Assembly (NCBI RefSeq): GCF_002095475.1
Contig: NZ_MLFR01000042.1
Location: 1 to 39,568, forward strand
DNA: 39,568 nt
DNA from: Pantoea rwandensis
GTDB lineage: Bacteria > Pseudomonadota > Gammaproteobacteria > Enterobacterales > Enterobacteriaceae
Reading direction: 5' to 3'
Shown one piece after another: positions 17,779-25,767 of the stretch (the first letter of the stretch is position 1; every line of letters begins with the position of its first letter). The notes under the pieces are model-generated. The model was not told the origin of the DNA. It did no database searches and saw nothing but the letters and a program-made list of their open reading frames with translations. Position numbers and translations under genes: made by a program.

Positions 17779-18702
17779 TTATTTCTGCTTCTTCTCAATC
17801 GGTTTGCCCGACCAGTAACCCGCCAGCAGTGAACCTGACAGGTTATGCCACACCGAGAACAGTGCGCCTGGCAACGCGGCCAGCGGTGAGAAGTAGAGTT
17901 TGCCCAACGTCGCCGCCAGACCGGAGTTCTGCATCCCCACTTCCAACGCCAGCGTGCGGCAGGTCGATTCGTCAAAGCCAAACAGCTTGCCGCCCCAGTA
18001 GCCGCCCAGCAGGCCGATGGCGTTATGCAGGATCACTGCCGCAATCACCACCAGACCGACAGAACCGATAAAGCCCTGAGAACCGGCTACCACAGCGCTG
18101 ATGATCAGCAGAATACAGACCATGGAAAATGCCGGCAGATACGGCTCAACGCGGCGCACCACGCTGTTCATCGAGTGGTGGATAATCAGACCCAGTCCAA
18201 TCGGGATAACGACAATCTTAATGATGCTGAGCAGCATGCCGACCACATCGACCTGAATGTGGGTATCCACGTAGAAGCGCGTCAGCAGCGGCGTGGCGAA
18301 GACGCCCACCAGTGCAGAAACCGATGAGATGGTCACGGAAAGGGCCACATCGCCCTTCGCCAGATAGATCATCACGTTGGACGCGGTACCACTGGCCACG
18401 CTGCCCACCAGAATCATTCCGGCTGACAGATCCGGTGGCATATGGAACAGTTTTGCCAGGCCCCATGCCGCCAGCGGCATCACCAGATAGTGCAGGAATG
18501 TCCCCGCAATAACCGGCGCTGGGCGCGTCAGCACCCGTTTAAAATCATCAATATTGAGAGTGACACCCATGCCGAACATGATCAGCATCAGTAGATAGGT
18601 GACCCACGGGCCAATGCCGGTGAAGGTGCCTGGAGAGTAATACGCAGCGACCGAGAGCAGCACGGCCCAGAGGGGGAACAGACGAGTTAACATGCCGAGC
18701 AT
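17779..18702 (-). CDS. panS: Bile acid:sodium symporter (BASS) family transporter, PanS-like
   Basis: A 307-residue inner-membrane protein with nine or ten hydrophobic segments. The BASS signatures LMLIMFGMGVTL in the first third and LVGSVASGTASNVMIYLAKGDVALS in the middle carry the discontinuous-helix prolines, polar residues and sodium-site residues. ALEVGMQNSGLAATLG lies near the C-terminus. The sequence is close to what I recall of enterobacterial PanS, which moves ketopantoate, pantoate and pantothenate. The exact substrate is inferred from that resemblance. AAGGAAGTC lies before the ATG. The gene stands alone between a shared terminator and aqpZ. Confidence 0.82.
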   Translation of the reverse strand: MLGMLTRLFPLWAVLLSVAAYYSPGTFTGIGPWVTYLLMLIMFGMGVTLNIDDFKRVLTRPAPVIAGTFLHYLVMPLAAWGLAKLFHMPPDLSAGMILVGSVASGTASNVMIYLAKGDVALSVTISSVSALVGVFATPLLTRFYVDTHIQVDVVGMLLSIIKIVVIPIGLGLIIHHSMNSVVRRVEPYLPAFSMVCILLIISAVVAGSQGFIGSVGLVVIAAVILHNAIGLLGGYWGGKLFGFDESTCRTLALEVGMQNSGLAATLGKLYFSPLAALPGALFSVWHNLSGSLLAGYWSGKPIEKKQK

Positions 18703-18840
18703 GGGGAGACTTCCTTAGATATTTTTTAATTTATTTCATAAGCCACAGATGAAGTGCCGCGTGGGGAACGACCGTAGCGGCGGACGCGGGATCATAACAT
18801 TTCATTATCGTGACGTAAGGCAGGAAGTCGCTGGCAGGAT

Positions 18841-18869
18841 AAAATGCGGATCGTCTGCGGTCGATCCGC
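18841..18869 (-). terminator. Probable aqpZ terminator
   Basis: On the minus strand GCGGATCG and CGATCCGC form an 8-bp stem with an 8-base loop, followed by ATTTTAT. It lies 14 bases after the aqpZ stop codon. The T tract is short, so efficiency is uncertain. Confidence 0.65.
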
Positions 18870-18883
18870 CCAATACGAAGAAG

Positions 18884-19576
18884 TTATTCTGCTTTTTCCA
18901 GTAAAACTCGGTAGATCACACCACCTATCGCTGCGCCGATAATGGGCATCAGCCAGAACATCCACAACTGTTGCAATGCCCAACCGCCCTGGAAGATGGC
19001 TACGCCGGTGCTGCGCGCCGGGTTGACCGAGGTATTGGTCACGGGGATGCTCACCAGATGAATCAGTGTTAGCGCCAGGCCAATGGCAATCGGTGCGAAA
19101 CCCGCCGGTGCGCGTTTATCGGTAGCGCCCATGATCACCACCAGAAAGATCGCCGTCATCACCGTTTCGCAGATCATCCCGGCATGCAGGCTAAATCCTC
19201 CCGGTGAATGCTCACCATAGCCATTCGAGGCGAACCCGCTGGCTGCGGCATCAAATCCAGGTTTACCGCTGGCAATCAGGTACAACACGCCTCCTGCGGC
19301 GGCGGCACCCACTAGTTGCACGATGATATAAGGGATCACCTGAGCTGCCGGGAAACGTCCTCCCACCGTCAATCCTATAGTGACGGCCGGATTAAAGTGC
19401 CCGCCGGAGATGTGCCCCACGGCAAACGCCATCACTAACACCGTCAAACCAAATGCCAGTGCGACACCCGCAAAACCAATCCCCACTTGTGGGAACGTTG
19501 CGGCTAAAACCGCACTGCCACATCCGCCTAGAACCAGAACAAATGTTCCTACCCCTTCAGCAACCAATCTTTGCAT
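18884..19576 (-). CDS. aqpZ: Aquaporin Z
   Basis: A 230-residue water channel of the MIP family, about the length of E. coli AqpZ (231). Both NPA boxes are present: GGHFNPAVTIG and NTSVNPARSTGVA. The selectivity-filter arginine follows the second NPA, and the E. coli-like loop GFDAAASGFASNGYGEHSPG is retained. Three in-frame starts exist, at 19609, 19582 and 19576. The last is chosen because GAGGG lies seven bases before it, while the same site is too close to 19582, and because it gives the family start MQRLVAEGVGTF. Six membrane helices are expected. It is monocistronic. Confidence 0.94.
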   Translation of the reverse strand: MQRLVAEGVGTFVLVLGGCGSAVLAATFPQVGIGFAGVALAFGLTVLVMAFAVGHISGGHFNPAVTIGLTVGGRFPAAQVIPYIIVQLVGAAAAGGVLYLIASGKPGFDAAASGFASNGYGEHSPGGFSLHAGMICETVMTAIFLVVIMGATDKRAPAGFAPIAIGLALTLIHLVSIPVTNTSVNPARSTGVAIFQGGWALQQLWMFWLMPIIGAAIGGVIYRVLLEKAE

Positions 19577-19790
19577 AGCCATTCCCTCAAAAATTGAATG
19601 TTTTCTCATTGGGACAATCGATAAGGGCGATTAAAACGTAACCGCTGATTAGCAGCGTAGTGGGATATGGAGACAATTCCAGTAGGAAAAATGAAGGAAA
19701 TTACTATGAATCATGGGGTTATAAATAAATCGCTGGCGCGAAAAGTGGGCTGCCGTTTGGCTTAATCTATTGTTTAACGAAATTTATAAA

Positions 19791-19817
19791 ATAAAAAAGC
19801 CGGACCAGGTCCGGCTT
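19791..19817 (-). terminator. Intrinsic terminator of lysC
   Basis: On the minus strand AAGCCGGACC and GGTCCGGCTT form a 10-bp stem about a single T, so the real loop takes in the central pairs. A T-rich tail TTTTTTATTTTAT follows. It lies 25 bases after the lysC stop. Confidence 0.92.
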
Positions 19818-19841
19818 GATTTATTACGCTAAAAATTTGCC

Positions 19842-21197
19842 TTAAGAACCAAAAAGATTCTTATGCAGTGCGCGCACCACTTCTTCCGCATCTGGCGTTG
19901 GCACCAGGAAGCACAGGTTATAGCTGCTGGCTCCGTAGCAAATCATCCGCAGATTAAACGGCTCAAGGGCACCAAATACCTCTTTGCCGACGCCGCAGGC
20001 TTTCGACAGGTTATTGCCGATAATCGCCACCAGCGCCAGGTTCTCTTCCACTTCCACGCGGCACAGTGAAGAGAGTTCAGTGAGTAACGCTTGCGTCAGC
20101 AGACTGTCGCCGGTGGTTGAACTGCCGGTGGTGTCCATCGTCAGCGCTACGCTCACTTCAGAGGTGGTGACCAAATCAACCGAGATATTGTGGCGAGCCA
20201 GAATAGCGAACACTTCAGCCAGGAAGCCGTGGGCGTGCAGCATGTTCAGGCTGTGTAGCGTCATCAGCGTTTGTTTACGACGCAAGGCCAGCGCACGGAA
20301 CAGCGGAGGATTTTTGGTTTCATTACACACGCGTGTACCACCCGCCGCAGGATCTTTGCTCGACCCAACAAACACCGGGATATCACTACGGACCGCAGGC
20401 AGCAAGGTTGCTGGGTGCAGCACTTTCGCGCCGAAGATGGCCATTTCGGCCGCCTCTTCGAAGGTGATCTCTTCGATGCGCTTCGCGGTTGGCACTACGC
20501 GTGGATCGGTGGTGTAGATACCGGCCACGTCGGTCCAGATATCCACGCGTGCGGCTTGCAACGCTTCTCCGAGCAGAGCCGCGGTGTAGTCACTGCCGCC
20601 GCGACCCAATGTGGTGGTGCGGCCTTTGCCTTCACTCCCGATGAAGCCCTGAGTCACAACCAGCGCCTCGGCGGTACGCGATGCCAGTTGCGCGGTAGTC
20701 AGCTCTTTCAGCGTCGCCACTTCCGGTTCCGCACGGCCGAAACGATCGTTGGTGCGCATCACTTTGCGCACATCGAACCACTCAGCATTGACCTGACGTT
20801 CGCGGAGAATTTCCACGAACAGCAGCGTCGACATCAACTCACCATGGCTCACCAGTTCGTCGGTCAGCGCGTGTGAGGTTGCCAGTGCCGTCGCTTCCGC
20901 CAGCATCAGGATGTTTTCCAACATGCGATCAATCTCCTGACGAATAACGTCAGGCGACTGCAAGCGATCGATGATGGCGTATTGAATGCTACGGATTTCA
21001 TCCAGCAGATAGGCGCGCTGCTCCATTTCCTGGCCTGCGGCCAAAGAAACCAGCAGATTGGTCACGCCTGCTGAAGCAGAGAGCACCACTAAACGGGTAT
21101 CCGCGTTGGACAGAACAACATCGGCGCTGCGGTTCATGGCATCAAAATCGGCTACGCTGGTGCCGCCAAATTTTGCCACGATCAGAGTTTGAGACAT
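19842..21197 (-). CDS. lysC: Lysine-sensitive aspartokinase III LysC
   Basis: A 451-residue kinase (449 in E. coli) that phosphorylates aspartate, the first step towards lysine, threonine and methionine. The N-terminal catalytic domain opens KFGGTSVADFDAMNRS and contains TTLGRGGSDYTAALLGEAL. C-terminal ACT domains (HNISVDLVTTSEVSVALT and the region around VALVAIIGNNL) bind lysine for feedback inhibition. ACGAGG lies eight bases before the ATG. A lysine riboswitch lies in its leader, so both transcript and enzyme are lysine-controlled. It is divergent from pgi, as in E. coli, and its product feeds Asd, also in this window. Confidence 0.97.
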   Translation of the reverse strand: MSQTLIVAKFGGTSVADFDAMNRSADVVLSNADTRLVVLSASAGVTNLLVSLAAGQEMEQRAYLLDEIRSIQYAIIDRLQSPDVIRQEIDRMLENILMLAEATALATSHALTDELVSHGELMSTLLFVEILRERQVNAEWFDVRKVMRTNDRFGRAEPEVATLKELTTAQLASRTAEALVVTQGFIGSEGKGRTTTLGRGGSDYTAALLGEALQAARVDIWTDVAGIYTTDPRVVPTAKRIEEITFEEAAEMAIFGAKVLHPATLLPAVRSDIPVFVGSSKDPAAGGTRVCNETKNPPLFRALALRRKQTLMTLHSLNMLHAHGFLAEVFAILARHNISVDLVTTSEVSVALTMDTTGSSTTGDSLLTQALLTELSSLCRVEVEENLALVAIIGNNLSKACGVGKEVFGALEPFNLRMICYGASSYNLCFLVPTPDAEEVVRALHKNLFGS

Positions 21198-21330
21198 GTA
21201 ATGAACCTCGTGTCAGATTAGCTTTCTCCCGTTGGATAGGAACGGAAGAGGTGATTTCAGCCTTGGCACAAGAGAAGAGCAGAATTGGACCGACAAGATC
21301 AGTAGATGAGTCACCAAAAGCACTTCACCT

Positions 21331-21525
21331 TGCGAAACGTCCGACTGCGGACGATTCTGGTGACAACCCAGAGGATTCAGCCCCTGCAGCCGACAGCTCA
21401 ACACTCCGTGTGTTGTGCCATCTCGGCGTCACACCCCCTGATGTGTTCTCTAACGGATACGGATCCTCGAACACACTGCCTGGGCGACGCGCCTCTTCTG
21501 GCTTGCACCCGGAGGTGCAAGTCGC
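21331..21525 (-). ncRNA. Lysine riboswitch (L box) in the lysC leader
   Basis: Read on the minus strand the leader has the L-box blocks in order: a hairpin CTTGCACC/GGTGCAAG, then AGAAGAGGCGCGTCGCCCAG, GGGGTGTGACGCCGAGATGG, CAGGGGCTGAATCCTCTGG, GTTGTCACCAGAATCGTCCG and AGTCGGACGTTTCGCAAGG. These match the E. coli lysC leader almost block for block. The aptamer ends about 130 bases before the lysC start. That remainder includes TCTCTTGTGCCAAGGCTGAA, also conserved in E. coli, and should hold the expression platform. In E. coli lysine binding blocks translation and exposes RNase E sites. The exact ends given are approximate. Confidence 0.95.
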
Positions 21526-21899
21526 GGGCACAAAATACTGATTAATTCTTCCGCTGTCCAGCCTTGCAACGCCTGGACAATTCATTTTTAGAATTACGCC
21601 AGCGCATCGCAGAACAAACGCTGGCGGCCACACCCGCCTAAAGTAGTCAACGGCGCCAAAAAACGCGGCCTTTTGCTGATGCGACTCAGGGAAATTTTTC
21701 GTGGCGGCAGCGACAATCTTCGCCGGATTAACCTGAAACGATGAGGCCACAGTCACAAATTTTTTCCCTTCGTTTGCAACTGTGGTCATACTGAAACCCG
21801 TTCGCGGTAGCGTATTAGCCACAAAAAATGCTTAGCACGCCGGGCCAGCAGGACGCGCCCGGATGGAATGACGGTTCTTATTTCAACAAGAGTGTTGCC
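21526..21899. other. lysC-pgi divergent promoter region
   Basis: A gene-free stretch of about 370 bases between the riboswitch and pgi. It must carry divergent promoters. I could not assign them confidently. A 165-codon minus-strand open frame (21325-21822) crosses the riboswitch and has no ribosome site or recognisable domain, so it is not called. Confidence 0.5.
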
Positions 21900-23546
21900 A
21901 TGAAAAATATCAATCCGAAACAAACCGCAGCCTGGAAAGCGCTGCAGCAGCATTTTGACCAGATGAAATCGGTGCAGATCGCCGACCTGTTTAAAGATGA
22001 TGCCGATCGTTTTGCGAAATTCTCTGCCACCTTCGATGATCAGATGCTGGTGGATTTCTCAAAAAACCGCATCACCCAAGACACCTTAGATAAATTACAA
22101 GTGCTGGCAAAAGAGACCGATCTGGCGGGCGCGATCAAATCGATGTTCTCCGGTGAGAAAATCAACCGCACTGAAGAACGCGCTGTATTGCACGTTGCGC
22201 TGCGTAACCGCAGCAACACGCCAATCATTGTTGATGGCAAAGATGTCATGCCAGAAGTGAATGCGGTGCTGGCGAAGATGAAAGGCTTCTCTGAACGCAT
22301 CATCAGCGGCGAATGGAAAGGTTATACCGGCAAAGCGATTACCGACGTGGTGAACATCGGTATTGGTGGTTCGGATTTAGGTCCGTTCATGGTGACGGAA
22401 GCGCTGCGTCCCTACAAAAATCACCTCAACATGCACTTTGTGTCCAACGTTGATGGCACTCATATCGCTGAAACGCTGAAAGATCTCAGCCCAGAAACCA
22501 CATTGTTCCTCGTGGCTTCAAAAACCTTCACCACTCAGGAAACCATGACCAACGCCCACAGCGCGCGTGACTGGTTCTTGAAGACAGCGGGCGATCAACA
22601 GCACGTGGCGAAACACTTTGCCGCGCTCTCTACCAACGGTAAAGCCGTGGGCGAGTTCGGTATTGATACCAACAACATGTTCGAGTTCTGGGACTGGGTT
22701 GGCGGGCGCTATTCACTGTGGTCAGCGATTGGTTTGTCGATCATCCTCTCTATCGGTTTCGAGAACTTCGAGCAGCTGTTGAGCGGCGCGCATGCGATGG
22801 ACAACCACTTCGCCAATACCCCTGCCGAGCAGAACCTGCCGGTGCTGCTGGCGCTGATCGGTATCTGGTACAACAACTTCTTTGGTGCCGAAACCGAAGC
22901 CATTCTGCCTTACGACCAGTACATGCACCGCTTCGCGGCGTACTTCCAGCAGGGCAACATGGAATCCAACGGTAAGTATGTGGATCGTGAAGGCAACCCG
23001 GTGGATTACCAGACTGGCCCCATCATCTGGGGTGAGCCGGGTACCAACGGTCAGCATGCGTTCTACCAGCTGATTCATCAGGGCACCAAACTGATCCCAT
23101 GCGACTTTATCGCGCCTGCACAGAGCCATAATGTGCTCACCGATCACCATCCTAAGCTGCTGTCGAACTTCTTCGCGCAGACTGAGGCACTGGCGTTCGG
23201 AAAATCTCGTGATGTGGTTGAGAAAGAGTTTACCGATGCCGGTAAATCTGCTGAATCCGTCGCGCACGTTGTGCCGTTCAAAGTCTTTGAAGGTAACCGC
23301 CCAACTAACTCCATTCTGCTGCGCGAAATCACCCCGTTCAGCCTGGGTTCGTTGATTGCACTGTATGAACATAAAATCTTCACGCAGGGCGCCATCCTCA
23401 ACATCTTCACGTTTGATCAGTGGGGCGTTGAATTGGGTAAACAGCTGGCAAACCGCATTTTGCCAGAGCTGGAAAACGACGCGAATATCAGCAGCCACGA
23501 TAGCTCCACTAATGGCTTAATTAACCGCTATAAATCCTGGCGTTAA
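21900..23546 (+). CDS. pgi: Glucose-6-phosphate isomerase Pgi
   Basis: A 548-residue enzyme (549 in E. coli) that interconverts glucose-6-phosphate and fructose-6-phosphate. Family signatures are NIGIGGSDLGPFMVTEAL (phosphate-binding loop), DWVGGRYSLWSAIGLSI (signature with the catalytic arginine) and GEPGTNGQHAFYQLIHQG (with the base glutamate). GLINRYKSWR closes the C-terminus. The frame opens at 21828, but the ATG at 21900 has CAAGAG upstream and gives the family N-terminus MKNINPKQTAAWKAL. A strong terminator follows. It is divergent from lysC and upstream of yjbE, exactly as in E. coli. Confidence 0.97.
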   Translation: MKNINPKQTAAWKALQQHFDQMKSVQIADLFKDDADRFAKFSATFDDQMLVDFSKNRITQDTLDKLQVLAKETDLAGAIKSMFSGEKINRTEERAVLHVALRNRSNTPIIVDGKDVMPEVNAVLAKMKGFSERIISGEWKGYTGKAITDVVNIGIGGSDLGPFMVTEALRPYKNHLNMHFVSNVDGTHIAETLKDLSPETTLFLVASKTFTTQETMTNAHSARDWFLKTAGDQQHVAKHFAALSTNGKAVGEFGIDTNNMFEFWDWVGGRYSLWSAIGLSIILSIGFENFEQLLSGAHAMDNHFANTPAEQNLPVLLALIGIWYNNFFGAETEAILPYDQYMHRFAAYFQQGNMESNGKYVDREGNPVDYQTGPIIWGEPGTNGQHAFYQLIHQGTKLIPCDFIAPAQSHNVLTDHHPKLLSNFFAQTEALAFGKSRDVVEKEFTDAGKSAESVAHVVPFKVFEGNRPTNSILLREITPFSLGSLIALYEHKIFTQGAILNIFTFDQWGVELGKQLANRILPELENDANISSHDSSTNGLINRYKSWR

Positions 23547-23565
23547 TTTTCCTGCCAATCTGATG

Positions 23566-23591
23566 AAGGCGGCTTAATTGCCGCCTTTTTT
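23566..23591 (+). terminator. Intrinsic terminator of pgi
   Basis: AAGGCGGC and GCCGCCTT form an 8-bp stem with loop TTAATT (counting A-T closing pairs), followed by six T residues. It lies 20 bases past the pgi stop. Confidence 0.93.
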
Positions 23592-24068
23592 CTGCCAAAT
23601 TTGCCGCTTCACGCCCATTTTTGTTATTTGCTGAACTCGCTAAGGTTAGATAATTCTTAAAATGGCCTAAGGAAAATCGGAAGTTTGCAAATCAAGGAGT
23701 GACAACATTTGATAAAAAATGGATCTAATTAAGATAAATTATTAACTATCTGATTGATTGATATATTTTTTCTGTTTAACAGTGTTCAGGAAAATCTGAT
23801 TATTCCTATTCCGTGCCAATTTATAATGCAAAAGTTGAAAATCCTGCTGCAATGCGCGCAACCCCACAATTATTCCACCCTCGTAAAAAACTTCATTTAA
23901 AAAAAGCAACTATCGCCAATTCGCCTTATTTATCACCAGAAATATCCCTACTTCCCACCCTCTTTTTCTGCCACTGAACTCTGCTAATTTGTTGCCCTAT
24001 ACTGAACGCGCCCGAAATTAGGGTACATCCTCCATTCATTTTCTCTAAAAAATGCAGGAAACGTTGTT
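23592..24068 (+). promoter_or_regulatory. AT-rich leader of yjbEFGH with RcsB-box-like sequences
   Basis: A 477-base, AT-rich, gene-free stretch. Two 14-mers resemble the RcsAB box TAAGAATATTCCTA: TCTGATTATTCCTA at 23795-23808 (11 of 14 bases) and TTAGATAATTCTTA at 23646-23659 (10 of 14). A possible -10 box TATACT is at 23998-24003, but no good -35 is seen, as expected for an activated promoter. E. coli yjbEFGH is known to be induced by the Rcs phosphorelay. The specific sites here are inferred by eye and uncertain, particularly as they lie far upstream. Confidence 0.4.
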
Positions 24069-24317
24069 ATGAAAAAACTGATGGTTGCCGGTGCAGCCTT
24101 ACTTTACGTTGCCGTGTCTTCTGCTGCTATCGCCGCACCAGAAGAAGCCGGTGCCGCAGCCGGTGCACAGGCGGGAGCAATCTCGACCGGTGCAACCACT
24201 GCTGTGGGTATCGGCGCACTGGGTGCGTTAGTAGGTCTCGGCATCGCTGCTGCTGGCGGCGGTGACGGTGCAAACACCGGTACAACGACCACCACGACAA
24301 CAAGCACCACACGTTGA
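24069..24317 (+). CDS. yjbE: Exopolysaccharide operon protein YjbE
   Basis: An 82-residue secreted protein with a Sec signal peptide, probably cleaved at AIAA-APEE after residue 22. The mature part is low-complexity (Ala, Gly, Thr), with the conserved tail GGGDGANTGTTTTTTTSTTR, nearly the same as in E. coli YjbE. No enzyme domain is seen. It is the paralogue of GfcA of the group 4 capsule operon, and its molecular role is unknown. CAGGAAACGTTGTT precedes the ATG. It is first of four genes, separated from yjbF by a terminator-like hairpin, which suggests it is made in excess over the rest. Confidence 0.88.
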   Translation: MKKLMVAGAALLYVAVSSAAIAAPEEAGAAAGAQAGAISTGATTAVGIGALGALVGLGIAAAGGGDGANTGTTTTTTTSTTR

Positions 24318-24333
24318 TGTAGCACCTTTAAAC

Positions 24334-24362
24334 ATAACCACACAGTCGTGTGGTTATTTTTT
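24334..24362 (+). terminator. Hairpin with T-run between yjbE and yjbF (likely partial terminator)
   Basis: ATAACCACAC and GTGTGGTTAT form a perfect 10-bp stem with loop AGTC, followed by TTTTTT. It has the full form of an intrinsic terminator, lies 17 bases after the yjbE stop and 33 before yjbF, and no separate promoter for yjbF is evident. Partial read-through would give more yjbE than yjbFGH. Confidence 0.85.
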
Positions 24363-24394
24363 GCCTGATTTTATTTTTAACAGGGATATACACA

Positions 24395-25042
24395 GTGCGT
24401 CGACTCTCCTTGCTCTTCCTCTGCATGCTGCTGCAGGCCTGCACACAAACGCAAAAAGGCCTTGAACAGACCGTGATGCTAGCCGTCAACGGTCCAGATG
24501 ACGTGACCGTAACCGACCAGCAGGTTGCCAGCCTGCCTTATGCCAGTCTGTATGCCCGCATCAATGAGGGGCCACGTATCTTCGTGGTGTTGGGTTATGA
24601 CGAGCAGGGCCAGCAGAAATGGATCACGCAGGATAAAGCCATGCTGGTGATGCAGCATGGCCGTCTGGTGAAAACCTTGGGTCTGGTCGATAACCTCGAT
24701 GAGGTCAGTAACCTGGCTCAGGATCCGCTCGCCAACCCGCTGCAGTTGCAAAACAACGCCAGTTGGACGCGTGTGGTGCAATGGCGTGAGAAAGAAAATG
24801 TGCGTGCTGCTACCGCCATCTCGACCTTCCAGCGCGGCGATGATCAGGTGCTCAGTATTGCCGGTGAACGCGTGCCATGCCGAGTCTGGATCGAGACGGT
24901 GCGCATGGAGGGCTTAGGCGCAGAGTGGCAGAACACCTTCTGGATTGATAACCGTGATGGCGCGGTGTTGCAGGCACATCAAGCGCTGGCGGCTGACGCC
25001 TTCCCTGTTGAAACCACCATTCTGAAGCCGGCGAAATCATGA
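24395..25042 (+). CDS. yjbF: YjbF family outer-membrane lipoprotein (GfcB-like)
   Basis: A predicted lipoprotein of 215 residues. A GTG start at 24395 is chosen because it gives a normal type II signal peptide (VRRLSLLFLCMLLQAC, lipobox LQAC) and has CAGGG nine bases upstream. The open frame begins at 24350 inside the preceding hairpin and T-run. The mature part is a beta-rich YjbF/GfcB domain without known catalytic residues. It is third-party equipment for exopolysaccharide export or assembly: its E. coli homologue sits in the same operon and its paralogue GfcB in the group 4 capsule operon. Its TGA overlaps the yjbG start as ATGA. Confidence 0.88.
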   Translation: MRRLSLLFLCMLLQACTQTQKGLEQTVMLAVNGPDDVTVTDQQVASLPYASLYARINEGPRIFVVLGYDEQGQQKWITQDKAMLVMQHGRLVKTLGLVDNLDEVSNLAQDPLANPLQLQNNASWTRVVQWREKENVRAATAISTFQRGDDQVLSIAGERVPCRVWIETVRMEGLGAEWQNTFWIDNRDGAVLQAHQALAADAFPVETTILKPAKS

Positions 25043-25767
25043 AAATAATCACTCCTCTCTTCGCCGTCGCGGTAATGCTCACGGTAGGCAATGCGCTGGC
25101 TGATAGCCAAGTTACCGTGCACGGCCAGAATGACTTACAGATTGACCATGCACAGAATCTGGCACAACTCGTGACGCATCCGGCACTGCACACGTGGTGG
25201 CCCGGCACCGTCATGGCTGAACGTGGCGCAACGGCGGTGGTCCAGCAACAGCAGAAGCAACTGCTGGAAGATATGCGTATCTGGCAGGCCGACAGCGGTG
25301 AATCGTTGGCCGCAACGATTGGTGCCGTGATCCACCAGCTGAGTGCTGTGCAGGTGACGGGGCGCCAGTTCACCCCGCTCGATCCCGACTGGGTGCGCTT
25401 ACGTCCTGAGGCTAACCGCACGCTGCAAGGTAGCTATGACCTCTATACCCTGCCACAACCGACGCAAGTGCTGGTAATGGGTGCGCTTGAACATCCCGGA
25501 AAAGAGAGCTGGCAGCCAGGCCGTACCGTGCGCGACTACCTTGCCGCACACGATCATCTGTCAGGTGCCGAACGCAGCTTCGCCACGGTGATTGCACCGT
25601 CTGGCCAAACACAACAGGTGCCGATCGCTTACTGGAATCAACGCCACGTTGAAGTGCAGCCCGGCAGCATCATCTGGCTGGGCTTTACCTCATGGAGTCT
25701 GCCTTGGGGCAAGGCTGATTTAAATGCGCGCATGCTTTCTGTTCTGACACACCGGATTCCAGGCTGA
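25039..25767 (+). CDS. yjbG: YjbG, capsule/exopolysaccharide protein of the GfcC family
   Basis: A 242-residue periplasmic protein with a cleavable signal peptide (MKIITPLFAVAVMLTVGNALA-D). The mature protein matches GfcC: a beta-grasp-like arrangement is expected in the N-terminal half and the C-terminus ends in an amphipathic helix region (SLPWGKADLNARMLSVLTHR). GfcC is part of the polymer export apparatus of group 4 capsule. YjbG's own mechanism is unknown. It overlaps yjbF by four bases (ATGA) and yjbH by one (TGATG), so the three genes are translationally coupled. Confidence 0.88.
   Translation: MKIITPLFAVAVMLTVGNALADSQVTVHGQNDLQIDHAQNLAQLVTHPALHTWWPGTVMAERGATAVVQQQQKQLLEDMRIWQADSGESLAATIGAVIHQLSAVQVTGRQFTPLDPDWVRLRPEANRTLQGSYDLYTLPQPTQVLVMGALEHPGKESWQPGRTVRDYLAAHDHLSGAERSFATVIAPSGQTQQVPIAYWNQRHVEVQPGSIIWLGFTSWSLPWGKADLNARMLSVLTHRIPG

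Noticed and set aside
19577..19609. Longer aqpZ start (MRKHSIFEGMA)
   Set aside because: It has no ribosome site. GAGGG is correctly spaced only for the ATG at 19576, which also gives the family length.
21325..21822. 165-codon minus-strand open frame between lysC and pgi
   Set aside because: It overlaps the lysine riboswitch, has no ribosome site or recognisable domain, and its codons look like non-coding leader.
22722..23498. 258-codon minus-strand open frame
   Set aside because: It is antisense to pgi, has no family resemblance, and pgi is certain.
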